DNA from: RGIG6353 sp045531285
GTDB lineage: Bacteria; Bacillota; Clostridia; Oscillospirales; SIG627
Reading direction: 5' to 3'
NCBI GenBank assembly: GCA_045531285.1
Contig: JAZSDT010000112.1
Span: 1 to 15,509 of the forward strand
DNA length: 15,509 nt
Position numbers and translations under genes: made by a program. The notes under the pieces are model-generated. The model did no database searches, was not told the DNA's origin, and was given only the letters and a program-made list of their open reading frames with translations. Below, piece by piece: positions 1 through 6,469 of the stretch (position 1 is the first letter of the stretch; each line of letters begins with the position of its first letter).

Positions 1-78
1 CACTTCTACAACAATGAACGTATTCAACTTAAGACAAAACTGACACCACTTGAAAAGCGATGTCAGTTCGTTGCCTAA
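1..78 (+). CDS. IS3-family transposase (OrfB), C-terminal fragment
   Basis: Frame 1 is open from the window edge to a TAA at 76-78 and encodes 25 residues beginning HFYNNERIQ and ending in TPLEKRCQ plus a short tail. The pattern Y-N-x-x-R-I-Q followed about ten residues later by L-(T/S)-P-x-E/x-Y/K-R is the usual extreme C-terminus of IS3-family DDE integrase-core transposases, just after the last catalytic Glu. The catalytic residues lie upstream of the window, so activity cannot be judged. The gene is partial only because the window starts inside it. The family call rests on a short but characteristic tail. Confidence 0.7.
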   Translation, partial: HFYNNERIQLKTKLTPLEKRCQFVA

Positions 79-141
79 ATTCTAATGTTTTCTACCGCAG
101 GGGGGGGTTTTTGTACTGTCCGCACAATTTGGGGCAGTTCA
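1..141 (+). mobile_element. Right end of an IS3-family insertion sequence, cut by the window edge
   Basis: The segment holds the last codons of a transposase, a short non-coding tail with a run of eight G (100-107), and a candidate terminal inverted repeat at about 113-141. Within that repeat, ACTGTCC (115-121) can pair with GGGCAGT (132-138) with one G-U pair. IS3-family elements typically end shortly after orfB and finish in CA or TCA, so the outer end is placed at about 141, with an uncertainty of a few bases. The left end and any target duplication lie outside the window. The element stops about 22 bases from the radC stop codon, so radC itself is intact. Confidence 0.65.
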
Positions 142-163
142 CAAGCTACGGTGAGTGTTTGAT

Positions 164-898
164 TTATATGTTTTTCATTTCTTTTTTTTGAGCATCTTTG
201 TGAAACGCAAGCACACCTGAATACGTATCTCCCGAGACAACAAAATGCTCTATTAGTTTTATATCAAACTGTAACAAAAGCTTTTGCAATCTAAGAGTGG
301 AATCCAAATCATCCGACGACGGAATTATAGAAGCCGTGGGATGATTATGTGCCAGAACGAATAATGCAGCACCCGTGCCCAAAGCACCGTTGGCAATCTG
401 TCTGATGTTGATGTTGACAGACGAGTAAGTCCCTTCCCCTATTATGCTTTGTCTTATGAGGTGCATCTTTGAATCAAAATAATAGCCGATAACAGTTTCT
501 TTTTTTATGCCTATAAAAGATTTTACACAAAGCTCAGCAATCTCTTTATAAGACATTCCATTAGAAGAAGCAAGCTTAGCTTCCTGTTCGCTATAATAGC
601 GAGCAAGTGCCGGAATAAGCTTTAAAAACGTAGCGGCTTGATCTTTTATACCTGAAATTCTCTTCATTTCCTCATACGACAGATTAAATGCACCGACAAA
701 TCCACCGCCTTTATTAATGAGCTCGTGGGCTATTTCGTTAGTGTCAACCTGAGGCAATGCATAATAAAGCAATATCTCCATTATTTCATGTTCTGAAAAA
801 CATTCAAGACCATATTTCAAAAACTTCTCTTTCATTCTTTTTCTATGATTAGCATGAAGTGCCGAATTTCTCGGTCTTTTGGGAGTGTTTATGTTCAT
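164..898 (-). CDS. radC: RadC-family JAB/MPN-domain protein
   Basis: This 244-residue protein is close to the usual RadC length (about 220-230). The N-terminal part (about 15-100) is the helix-hairpin-helix-like region, with HRKRMKEKFL and ISGIK. The C-terminal half is a JAB/MPN metallopeptidase-like domain: Glu155 in GEGT, HNHP at 184-187, then Ser194 and Asp197. These give the JAMM arrangement E...HxH-x7-S-x2-D, so the zinc site looks complete. RadC proteins were once called DNA repair factors, but their biochemical role is unsettled. An AAGG (907-910) lies 8 bases before the ATG as a weak ribosome binding site. The gene is divergent from the helix-turn-helix gene at 990, and an IS3 end lies about 22 bases beyond its stop. 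Confidence 0.93.
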   Translation of the reverse strand: MNINTPKRPRNSALHANHRKRMKEKFLKYGLECFSEHEIMEILLYYALPQVDTNEIAHELINKGGGFVGAFNLSYEEMKRISGIKDQAATFLKLIPALARYYSEQEAKLASSNGMSYKEIAELCVKSFIGIKKETVIGYYFDSKMHLIRQSIIGEGTYSSVNINIRQIANGALGTGAALFVLAHNHPTASIIPSSDDLDSTLRLQKLLLQFDIKLIEHFVVSGDTYSGVLAFHKDAQKKEMKNI

Positions 899-933
899 TT
901 TAACAACCTTATTTTTAAAAAATTAATTTTCTC

Positions 934-962
934 TTGACTTTATTTATCTTTTCAATTAAAAT
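934..962 (+). promoter_or_regulatory. Sigma-A-like promoter for the helix-turn-helix gene
   Basis: TTGACT (934-939), a 17-base spacer and TAAAAT (957-962) form a near-consensus housekeeping promoter. Transcription would start near 969, about 20 bases before the ATG at 990. The radC promoter must lie in the same 91-base gap on the other strand, so the two genes may share regulation. On the minus strand TTGAAA (955-950) is a weaker -35 candidate for radC. Confidence 0.7.
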
Positions 963-989
963 AATTACAAATAAACGGAAGGTAAAATT

Positions 990-1367
990 ATGTCTAAAGA
1001 TTTTAATAAAAAGATTTTTTCTATACTTCTTGATATATCAAGAGGTGACAGAAGCTGGAGACAGTTTGCTTCAGACTGTGAAATAAGTTACGTACAAATG
1101 AGAAAGCTTGCTACATGCAAGCAAGAAAATCCCCCAAGAATCAAGCTACTCAAAAAAATTGTAGAAAACGGAGCCGGAGATTTAAGTATGGAGGACTACC
1201 TGTTTTCAATAGGCGCAGGAAATGACGATGAAAGCAGACACAGTCTCCCGGTAAGCACCAATCTGATAAAACAAGGAGATGCTTTCTTTGAAAAGTACCT
1301 GTCTCTGTCGATGGGGCAAAGAAAGATGATCAACGATTTTATCGATTTTTTATCAGGGAGAGAATAG
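990..1367 (+). CDS. Small helix-turn-helix (XRE-like) protein
   Basis: This 125-residue protein starts at an ATG with GGAAGG (977-982) seven bases upstream. Residues about 8-60 look like a compact helical DNA-binding domain. RSWRQFASDCEISYVQMRKLA (about 21-41) fits a helix-turn-helix in which the second helix follows an ISY turn, as in Cro/CI-type regulators. A linker (75-92) leads to a helical C-terminal segment with FFEKYLSLSMGQRKMINDFIDFL, probably for dimerisation. I do not recognise a named family. Its position divergent from radC, with overlapping promoters, would suit autoregulation and control of radC, which is inference. The last 29 bases overlap the 3' end of the convergent membrane-protein gene. 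Confidence 0.7.
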   Translation: MSKDFNKKIFSILLDISRGDRSWRQFASDCEISYVQMRKLATCKQENPPRIKLLKKIVENGAGDLSMEDYLFSIGAGNDDESRHSLPVSTNLIKQGDAFFEKYLSLSMGQRKMINDFIDFLSGRE

Positions 1368-1815
1368 TCTCGACCATAGCAGCGTCAGGTTCAAAACAAA
1401 CCGCCTCTGTGCAATCGCTGTATTCAAATATCAAAACGTAACAAGAGTCCGTCACTATGTTTCCGTTGTAGCTATATACATTACGGGGCGAGTAGGTCTC
1501 TTGTTTCTTATATTCTTTATTTGGATACAAGGCAACAATTCTGGGTACATCTATATTGCAAATAACTTTTGAGTTCTTTCCCAAGTTTTTTGTTATTACA
1601 AAACTGTCGCTATCAATCGAATACACGTATTCAGGCAAAAAGTACTTTGTCATCAATTCACAGATAACAATCGCAAGGACAAAAAACGTTCCCTGCCAGA
1701 TAGCTTTAGGTAATCCAAAATAAAACGTAATCAAAACAGATGCAACAAAGATTATAATTGCAGTAAAAGATATTAATATATTTACTTTGTTATTCTTTTT
1801 AGGACTATATATCAT
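1339..1815 (-). CDS. Membrane protein with two N-terminal helices, function unknown
   Basis: The 158-residue product has two hydrophobic segments (about 11-32 and 41-57), separated by a short turn. A soluble C-terminal domain (about 65-158) is rich in beta-prone stretches such as YSIDSDSFVITKNLG and SCYVLIFEYS. The layout (two helices, then a small beta domain) resembles PH-like or YcxB-like membrane proteins, but I see no diagnostic motif. The start codon shares one base with the stop codon of the phosphodiesterase gene upstream (TAATG at 1817-1813), so the two are probably translationally coupled. Its 3' end overlaps the convergent regulator gene by 29 bases. It looks real because of the coupling and the coherent membrane topology. 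Confidence 0.7.
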   Translation of the reverse strand: MIYSPKKNNKVNILISFTAIIIFVASVLITFYFGLPKAIWQGTFFVLAIVICELMTKYFLPEYVYSIDSDSFVITKNLGKNSKVICNIDVPRIVALYPNKEYKKQETYSPRNVYSYNGNIVTDSCYVLIFEYSDCTEAVCFEPDAAMVETILSLIKNR

Positions 1816-2330
1816 TAATAATTCCTCAAAAAATCTAATTCTTTGGTAAACGGGTCATAACGTAAAATTTCGGAAGAAACGATAGAAAATTTTTCGATAT
1901 GTAATATTCCAAACGTAACCTGACTACCTTGACCGACAGTACCCGGATTAAAAAACAGTGTCTGACCGTGAGTTTCTTTAAAAGGTCTGTGTGTATGTCC
2001 AAAAACAACCAAATCGGCTTTTAACGCTCTTGCTCTGGCAGATATTCCGGCAATTCCGCTCTTAACAGCGTATTGGTGCCCGTGAGTAAACAAGCACTTA
2101 ACGCCTTCTAAATCATAAATATACTCAGATTCTATATCAACTTCAAAAAAGTCATTATTTCCTTTAACTCCAACACTTGGAATATCGGGAAAAAGTGACT
2201 TTATTTTTTTGTAATCCGAACACATATCGCCTAAATGAACAATAAGTGAAGTGTCGTCTTTACAAGCTGTTATGATATCTTTCATATAAGATATGTTTGC
2301 ATGACTGTCCGAAAACACAAGTATTTTCAT
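1815..2330 (-). CDS. YfcE/MJ0936-type metallophosphoesterase (phosphodiesterase)
   Basis: This 171-residue protein has the full metallophosphoesterase motif set in order: D8-x-H10 (DSH), G-D35, G-N-N-D (57-60), H-G-H (83-85), and G-H-T-H (111-114) followed by NPGTVGQ. Length and motif spacing match the YfcE/MJ0936 group of small cytosolic Mn-dependent phosphodiesterases, which hydrolyse model substrates such as bis-pNPP. Physiological substrates are generally unknown. AAGGAG (2345-2340) lies 9 bases before the ATG. It is the first gene of a two-gene unit with the coupled membrane protein and is divergent from the three-gene orphan operon at 2403. In many Firmicutes a homologue sits near rdgB/rph, but that context is absent here. 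Confidence 0.9.
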   Translation of the reverse strand: MKILVFSDSHANISYMKDIITACKDDTSLIVHLGDMCSDYKKIKSLFPDIPSVGVKGNNDFFEVDIESEYIYDLEGVKCLFTHGHQYAVKSGIAGISARARALKADLVVFGHTHRPFKETHGQTLFFNPGTVGQGSQVTFGILHIEKFSIVSSEILRYDPFTKELDFLRNY

Positions 2331-2351
2331 TTTTTATATCTCCTTGTTTTT

Positions 2352-2380
2352 GTGACAAAGCGCACGCCACAGCATAAAAT
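2352..2380 (+). promoter_or_regulatory. Promoter of the three-gene orphan operon
   Basis: GTGACA (2352-2357), a 17-base spacer and TAAAAT (2375-2380) each match the sigma-A consensus at five of six positions. Transcription would begin near 2387, giving a leader of only about 16 bases that contains little besides the AGGAGGT ribosome binding site at 2389-2395. The spacer is unusually GC-rich for this region. Confidence 0.6.
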
Positions 2381-2402
2381 GTAACAGCAGGAGGTAACTG
2401 AT

Positions 2403-2612
2403 ATGATAAACAACCCCAAAAAATCCAATCCGGAGCTTCAAAATACATTAAACAATCTTCTGGGACAAAAAAGCGAGATTGGTGACAGTCTCAAAAACCT
2501 TATTAACTCTCTTAGTGAAGATGATATCAAGAAAATATCTGGGTTAATTAAAAACCAAGAAGTACAAAATATTGCAAGTTCAATAATCGAATCCAAGAAG
2601 AAAAAGGAGTAA
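2403..2612 (+). CDS. Small helical protein of unknown function
   Basis: A 69-residue, lysine-rich, all-helical protein without Cys or a membrane segment. It starts at an ATG with a strong GGAGG (2390-2394) eight bases upstream, which argues that it is a real gene. Residues about 40-63 (DDIKKISGLIKNQEVQNIAS) resemble the first 25 residues of the next protein in register, suggesting a shared helical module. Its stop codon overlaps the ribosome binding site of the next gene, so the two are probably cotranslated. I do not recognise a named family. It is likely cytosolic and may act with the other two products of the operon, which is inference only. Confidence 0.65.
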   Translation: MINNPKKSNPELQNTLNNLLGQKSEIGDSLKNLINSLSEDDIKKISGLIKNQEVQNIASSIIESKKKKE

Positions 2613-2616
2613 AACC

Positions 2617-2967
2617 ATGGACGAAAACGTGATGGAAAAGATAACGGAGCTGCTCAATTCTCCGGACCTTTTAAAAAACGTACAGTCGGTATTGGGACAA
2701 CTAGGAGGACAAGAAGCTGCAAAACCGGATATTATCATAGACAGCAAAGATAATTCTACAGATATATCCGATGCAGTTCAAGCACTGAGTTCTAGCGGAC
2801 TGTTATCTTCGCTTTCATCTTTTTTATCCCAAAACAGATCTGAACGGATAGCTTTGCTATCAGCTCTCAGGCCGTTTTTAAGTGCAGAAAAACAATCTCT
2901 TCTTGATTCAATACTTCAACTTTTGAAAGTCGCAAATATACTATTAGCGGCAAATATAATCAAATAA
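2617..2967 (+). CDS. Helical protein of unknown function with a hydrophobic C-terminus
   Basis: The 116-residue product starts at an ATG with AAGGAG (2604-2609) seven bases upstream, four bases after the previous stop. The N-terminal helix pair (about 6-30) repeats the motif of the preceding protein: K-I-x-x-L-(I/L)-(K/N)-(N/S)-x-(E/D). A polar linker (35-50) follows, then a Ser/Leu-rich helical segment (about 52-70). The C-terminus contains LLSALRPFLSAEKQSLLDS and then an amphipathic to hydrophobic helix (102-116). This kind of C-terminus occurs in small clostridial proteins of unknown function. No catalytic motif is visible. It could be a peripheral membrane partner of the next gene product, which is inference. 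Confidence 0.65.
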   Translation: MDENVMEKITELLNSPDLLKNVQSVLGQLGGQEAAKPDIIIDSKDNSTDISDAVQALSSSGLLSSLSSFLSQNRSERIALLSALRPFLSAEKQSLLDSILQLLKVANILLAANIIK

Positions 2968-2978
2968 GAGGTGATACA

Positions 2979-3287
2979 GTGTACTCCCGAAAAACAGGAC
3001 ATATGTACAATTCTTCGGAAACTCAAAGGAAAATTGAAAATTTCAACAAAGACTTAAGAGAGCAATACCGTCAACGAAGCCAAATAACAAAGCAAAAAGA
3101 AGAAGCACCGAAAAAATTAAACCAAAACATTGATGCTACAACAAAGACCGCCCCCGAAAAAACTATGTCACTAATGACAAGCGAAGACATTATGATTATC
3201 GGTCTTATAGTTTTACTTCTTTTTGAAGAGCAAAAAGACTATCTTCTTATTGGACTCTTAGCGGCTCTGCTGTTTCTGAAAGGTTAA
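2979..3287 (+). CDS. Small protein with a short hydrophobic C-terminal hairpin, function unknown
   Basis: A 102-residue protein that most likely starts at GTG (2979-2981), because GAGGTG (2968-2973) directly follows the previous stop and lies five bases upstream. A Met at residue 9 is an alternative without a good site. Residues 10-65 are charged and probably a flexible or coiled helix (QRKIENFNKDLREQYRQRSQ). Residues about 70-101 hold two short hydrophobic stretches split by EEQKDY, a possible re-entrant hairpin or tail anchor. No family was recognised. The last 41 bases overlap the convergent gene, the longest such overlap in the window. A short stem-loop lies 9 bases after the stop. Confidence 0.6.
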   Translation: MYSRKTGHMYNSSETQRKIENFNKDLREQYRQRSQITKQKEEAPKKLNQNIDATTKTAPEKTMSLMTSEDIMIIGLIVLLLFEEQKDYLLIGLLAALLFLKG

Positions 3288-4065
3288 CGTCAAATGCTTT
3301 TTCGGAAATGATCGATTCCGAATCAAAAGAAACGGTAGACTGAGAAAAGTATTCAACTCCGTTTAAAGAAGAAGAGGCTTTAAGCACAACTCCGTGATCC
3401 AAAGAAATAAACAGTTTATCGATTCCGTTGATATTATCTTTGGGAATCTCGGCATACAAGTATTTCATACCTTCAATTTCAACAATTGCGATATCATTGA
3501 CAACCGTTTTTTGCGAAGCAAGAATCTGCTCCAACGCGGCGATATTGATAATACTGGTATAAGAAAAATCAGTATCGTCGCCAAAGGATGCAACTTCATC
3601 AGTAGTGTTATTAACGGTAACAGTCTCACCGTTTTTATATACTGTTGTAAAATCCAATCCTTCTTCCGTGGTATCTATTCTAACATTGTCGCCACTTTTA
3701 TAAATCTTATGAAGTTGTGTTCGTACCTCGGAAGAAAGTGAAACCGCGGTCTCTACTTCCCAATAGAAATTCTCTCTTACACGAACAGAAGATAACAGCT
3801 GCAAAGCCTTTTCCTCCGTCAGCCTGACGTACTCATAATCACCGTCAATATAAGGTTCGGATTCTATGAGTGCTAGGAGATTGTTGTCAAATTCGTTATA
3901 AACGTCATCTATTTGACGTTCCTTTTCAAACAATCGTTCAACAAAACGAGGTAATTCAAAAACGTCAAACGTATGAACGAACCATACCAAAGCGACAACA
4001 ATCAAAACGAACGCCACAAGAGTCAGCGCTATATCCATAATTCTTGCAATTAACGACGTTCTCAT
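3247..4065 (-). CDS. Signal-anchored extracytoplasmic protein, function unknown
   Basis: The 272-residue protein has a short basic N-terminus and one transmembrane helix (about 11-31), then a coiled segment (LFEKERQIDDVYNEFDNNL) and a large polar, beta-rich domain (about 60-272). There is no lipobox Cys or cleavage site, so it is probably anchored with the domain outside. The paired strands, such as DNVRIDTTEEGLDFTTVYKNGETVTV and GMKYLYAEIPKDN, resemble LolA/sigma-regulator-type lipoprotein-sorting folds, but the similarity is only impressionistic. AAGGAG (4079-4074) lies eight bases before the ATG, 17 bases after the wecA-like gene. Operon position suggests a role at the cell surface. Confidence 0.65.
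   Translation of the reverse strand: MRTSLIARIMDIALTLVAFVLIVVALVWFVHTFDVFELPRFVERLFEKERQIDDVYNEFDNNLLALIESEPYIDGDYEYVRLTEEKALQLLSSVRVRENFYWEVETAVSLSSEVRTQLHKIYKSGDNVRIDTTEEGLDFTTVYKNGETVTVNNTTDEVASFGDDTDFSYTSIINIAALEQILASQKTVVNDIAIVEIEGMKYLYAEIPKDNINGIDKLFISLDHGVVLKASSSLNGVEYFSQSTVSFDSESIISEKAFDVNLSETAEPLRVQ
3297..3329 (+). repeat. Short inverted repeat 3' of the orphan operon
   Basis: TTCGGAA (3301-3307) and TTCCGAA (3316-3322) form a perfect seven-base stem with an eight-base loop. The outer CTTT (3297-3300) and AAAG (3326-3329) can extend it across a three-base bulge. It begins nine bases after the stop at 3287 and sits inside the convergent reading frame. No T-tract follows on either strand, so it is not a classical intrinsic terminator. 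It may stabilise or slow the 3' end of the transcript, or may be chance. Confidence 0.3.
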
Positions 4066-4082
4066 GGCACGTTCTCCTTAAT

Positions 4083-5213
4083 TTATTTGTTATCGCTGTC
4101 GTTTTTTTCGTCTAAAGTACTACCGTCACTTTCCTCTTCGTGATTGCCTTGCATAAGCTTTTTTAATCTGAGACCTGTCTGATTTCTTGTTTTTGCATCG
4201 CTTACAAATATTTTGTAATTAAAGAAACCAACAACAAACGATACTATAATAATTAAAAATGACTCAAGTAGTTTTTTCTCAGAAAACGTAATCGCAGAGA
4301 TAGAAAACAAAGCACTGACAGAATACAAAACTGATACAGCTTGTCTTTGCGTAAAACCAATATCAATTAGCTTGTGATGGAAATGTCCTCTGTCGGGACT
4401 GAAAATAGATTGGCGGTGAATAAGCCTTCTGAGTGTTGCAAAAATAGTATCTGCAAGAGGAAGAGCAAAGATAAGAAACGGAATCCAGAAAGAAATAAAC
4501 GCATCAACCTTGAAAAGTCCCATAACAGAAATAGCTGAAAGAGTATAGCCAAGGAAAAGCGCACCGGTATCACCCATAAATATCACAGCGGGATTTCTGT
4601 TATAAGGCAAGAAGCCCAAGCAAGAGCCTGCAAGTATCGCTACTAACAGTGCTACGGTGAAATTCAGCTGAATCAAAGCAAAAACCATAATCGAGAACGC
4701 TGAAATAGTTGAAACGCCGCAAGCCAGACCGTCTAATCCGTCAATAAGATTAACAGCATTTGTAACCGCAACGATCCAAATAACAGTTACAATCGATGCT
4801 TCAAGCGTATTAAAAGTGATATACTTACCAAACAGATTAATAAAATCAATGGTAACACCCATCAGTACAGGGATTGTCGCAGCAACTATCTGTACGATTA
4901 GCTTTATCCAAGCATTAAGCCTGTAAATATCATCAAGCATACCTAATATAACAATAACAATAGCACCTGCAAGAATGCCCGTCATTTCTCTGTTGATATC
5001 GGCAAAAATCAAAGATGTAACAGCAAAAGCAACGAATATTGCAAGTCCGCCCATTCTGGGAATGGGTTTTTTGTGCATTCTGCGTTCATCTGCAGGTACG
5101 TCTATTGCATTGAGCTTATGAGCAAGAACTCTTACAGGAGGTGTAAGAGTAAACGACAGTAATCCGGCAAAAACAATTGCCAATACTCCGTAAATCAAAT
5201 CATTCATATTCAT
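4083..5213 (-). CDS. tagO: Undecaprenyl-phosphate N-acetylhexosamine 1-phosphate transferase (WecA/TagO/MraY superfamily)
   Basis: A polytopic 376-residue enzyme with about ten to eleven membrane helices. It moves an N-acetylhexosamine 1-phosphate from a UDP-sugar to undecaprenyl phosphate at the inner face of the membrane, the first step of wall teichoic acid or other surface glycan synthesis. Family motifs appear in order: RRMHKKPIPRMGG (44-56), the Asp pair in GMLDD (91-95), NLIDGLDG (155-162), FMGDTG (212-217), and the His-rich PDRGHFHHKL (273-282). The last motif is typical of the WecA/TagO branch rather than MraY. A charged tail (about 345-376) is longer than usual. There are two possible starts (MNM), and an AAGGA lies about 12 bases before the first. 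trpS lies 33 bases upstream. The sugar specificity cannot be read from sequence. Confidence 0.92.
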   Translation of the reverse strand: MNMNDLIYGVLAIVFAGLLSFTLTPPVRVLAHKLNAIDVPADERRMHKKPIPRMGGLAIFVAFAVTSLIFADINREMTGILAGAIVIVILGMLDDIYRLNAWIKLIVQIVAATIPVLMGVTIDFINLFGKYITFNTLEASIVTVIWIVAVTNAVNLIDGLDGLACGVSTISAFSIMVFALIQLNFTVALLVAILAGSCLGFLPYNRNPAVIFMGDTGALFLGYTLSAISVMGLFKVDAFISFWIPFLIFALPLADTIFATLRRLIHRQSIFSPDRGHFHHKLIDIGFTQRQAVSVLYSVSALFSISAITFSEKKLLESFLIIIVSFVVGFFNYKIFVSDAKTRNQTGLRLKKLMQGNHEEESDGSTLDEKNDSDNK

Positions 5214-5246
5214 AATTATTGACTGTCCTTGTCTTTAAATTGCTTA

Positions 5247-6260
5247 TTATCTTACAGGAGGAAGAAAACCGACCTTGCGGTATACCTTTGAAAGTGTCTT
5301 GTAGGCAACCTTTGCAGCCTTTTCACTTCCTTCTTTCATAACAGACTCAAGATACGATTTGTCAGACATAAGCTGATCAAAACGTTCTCTTATAACCGCA
5401 AGTGAATCTGCACACGCTTCTCCAACTGCAAGCTTAAAGTCGCCGTATCCTTTGCCTTCAAACTCTTTTTCTATTTCGTCAAAGGTCTTACCGGTAAATA
5501 CAGAATAAATAGACATAAGATTTGCAATTCCGGGTCTTTCGGCATCGTATTTGACGAGAGCATCGGAATCCGTAACAGCCTTTTTAAACTTCTTGATTAT
5601 TTCGTCCTTAGTATCAAGAATATTTATATTTGCATTAGGATTAGGGTCAGACTTTGACATTTTTTTAGTCGGATCCGCCAATGACATGATTTTGGTGCCC
5701 ACCTTTGGCATATAAGGTTCGGGAACAGTAAACGTAGGTGAATACTGAGTATTGAATCTGTCTGCAATGTCACGTGCAAGCTCTATGTGCTGCTTTTGGT
5801 CAATTCCTACAGGAACAAGGTCGGCATTATATAAAAGAATATCAGCTGCCATAAGTACAGGATAAGTAAACAATCCTGCGTTTACGTTCTGCGAGTACTT
5901 TTTAGACTTATCCTTGAACTGAGTCATTCTTGAAAGCTCACCAAACATTGTACTACATCCCAAAACCCATGCAAGCTCGGCATGTGCAGACACGTGGCTC
6001 TGTACGAATAACGTTACCTTTTCGGGATCGATACCGCAGGCTATATATACAGCTAATGTCTCAAGTGTTCTTCTGCGCAACTCGGCTGCATCCTGCTTTA
6101 CGGTTATTGCGTGCATATCTACAACACAGTAAAAGCAATTGTATGCATCCTGTAAATCTACCCAATTCTTAAGTGCACCAATATAATTTCCTATTGAAAG
6201 CTTTCCGCTGGGTTGTGCACCCGAAAAAATTATCTTTTTATTCTCTTCCATAAATTTCAC
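5247..6260 (-). CDS. trpS: Tryptophanyl-tRNA synthetase
   Basis: This 337-residue class I synthetase charges tRNA-Trp. The N-terminus has the TrpRS form of the HIGH motif in GAQPSGKLSIGNYIGAL (14-30), and the KMSKS loop is at 200-204, followed by DPNPNANI. Other family blocks are VDMHAIT (48-53) and PVLMAADILLY (134-144). Length agrees with bacterial TrpRS. The start is most likely GTG (6258-6260), because AAGGA (6271-6267) lies six bases upstream; the in-frame ATG three codons later is fifteen bases away. It is the first gene of a unit that continues into the wecA-like gene. It has its own strong promoter and a structured leader about 125 bases long without T-box hallmarks. Confidence 0.96.
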   Translation of the reverse strand: MKFMEENKKIIFSGAQPSGKLSIGNYIGALKNWVDLQDAYNCFYCVVDMHAITVKQDAAELRRRTLETLAVYIACGIDPEKVTLFVQSHVSAHAELAWVLGCSTMFGELSRMTQFKDKSKKYSQNVNAGLFTYPVLMAADILLYNADLVPVGIDQKQHIELARDIADRFNTQYSPTFTVPEPYMPKVGTKIMSLADPTKKMSKSDPNPNANINILDTKDEIIKKFKKAVTDSDALVKYDAERPGIANLMSIYSVFTGKTFDEIEKEFEGKGYGDFKLAVGEACADSLAVIRERFDQLMSDKSYLESVMKEGSEKAAKVAYKTLSKVYRKVGFLPPVR

Positions 6261-6388
6261 CGTTAATCCTTATGTAATAAACATTTTTATATACAAGAAA
6301 TTTGTATTAAACACAACATCGCCGTTCAGCCTTTTTGAACGCATGCTTAGACTATGATAGGCGAGAATTGTAAGTGGCTAATAGACAC
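6261..6388 (-). promoter_or_regulatory. Structured 5' leader of trpS, unclassified
   Basis: On the minus strand the leader begins with a small hairpin (AAGTG and CACTT, 6390-6386 and 6376-6372) right at the predicted transcript start. Further on, CGTTCA (6341-6336) and TGAACG (6328-6323) form a six-base stem with loop AAAAGGC. ACAA plus TCGC upstream can pair with GCGA plus TTGT downstream to enclose this hairpin. The loop AGGC could alternatively pair with GCCT just upstream. There is no TGGNACCGCG T-box sequence, no specifier-loop architecture, no Trp codon run and no terminator before the start codon. A leader this long with nested complementarity suggests regulation, but I cannot assign a class. 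Confidence 0.4.
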
Positions 6389-6393
6389 TTTTT

Positions 6394-6421
6394 ATTATAC
6401 CACAAATTTAAAATATATCAA
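6394..6421 (-). promoter_or_regulatory. trpS: Strong extended -10 promoter of trpS
   Basis: On the minus strand TTGATA (6421-6416), a 16-base spacer and a perfect TATAAT (6399-6394) are seen. TGG directly precedes the -10, giving the TGn extension. Transcription should start near 6387, so trpS and the downstream wecA-like operon do not depend on read-through from the murL-murD unit. Confidence 0.75.
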
Positions 6422-6469
6422 GTTATTTGAAGTATTTTCTTTTTTGTAACTAGGAAAAATCTCCAATTC

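Noticed and set aside
115..138. Stem-loop in the IS end as a transcription terminator
   Set aside because: No T-tract follows, and the complementarity is better explained as part of the terminal repeat.
2260..2448. Minus-strand open frame of 62 residues across the start of the phosphodiesterase gene
   Set aside because: It overlaps the phosphodiesterase start, the divergent promoter and the first orphan gene, has no ribosome binding site, and has the composition of a shadow frame.
3394..3741. Plus-strand open frame of 115 residues inside the membrane-anchored orphan
   Set aside because: It lies fully antisense to a better gene, with no ribosome binding site and no family features.
6261..6469. 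T-box riboswitch upstream of trpS
   Set aside because: There is no T-box sequence, specifier-loop architecture or terminator, and the leader is too short.
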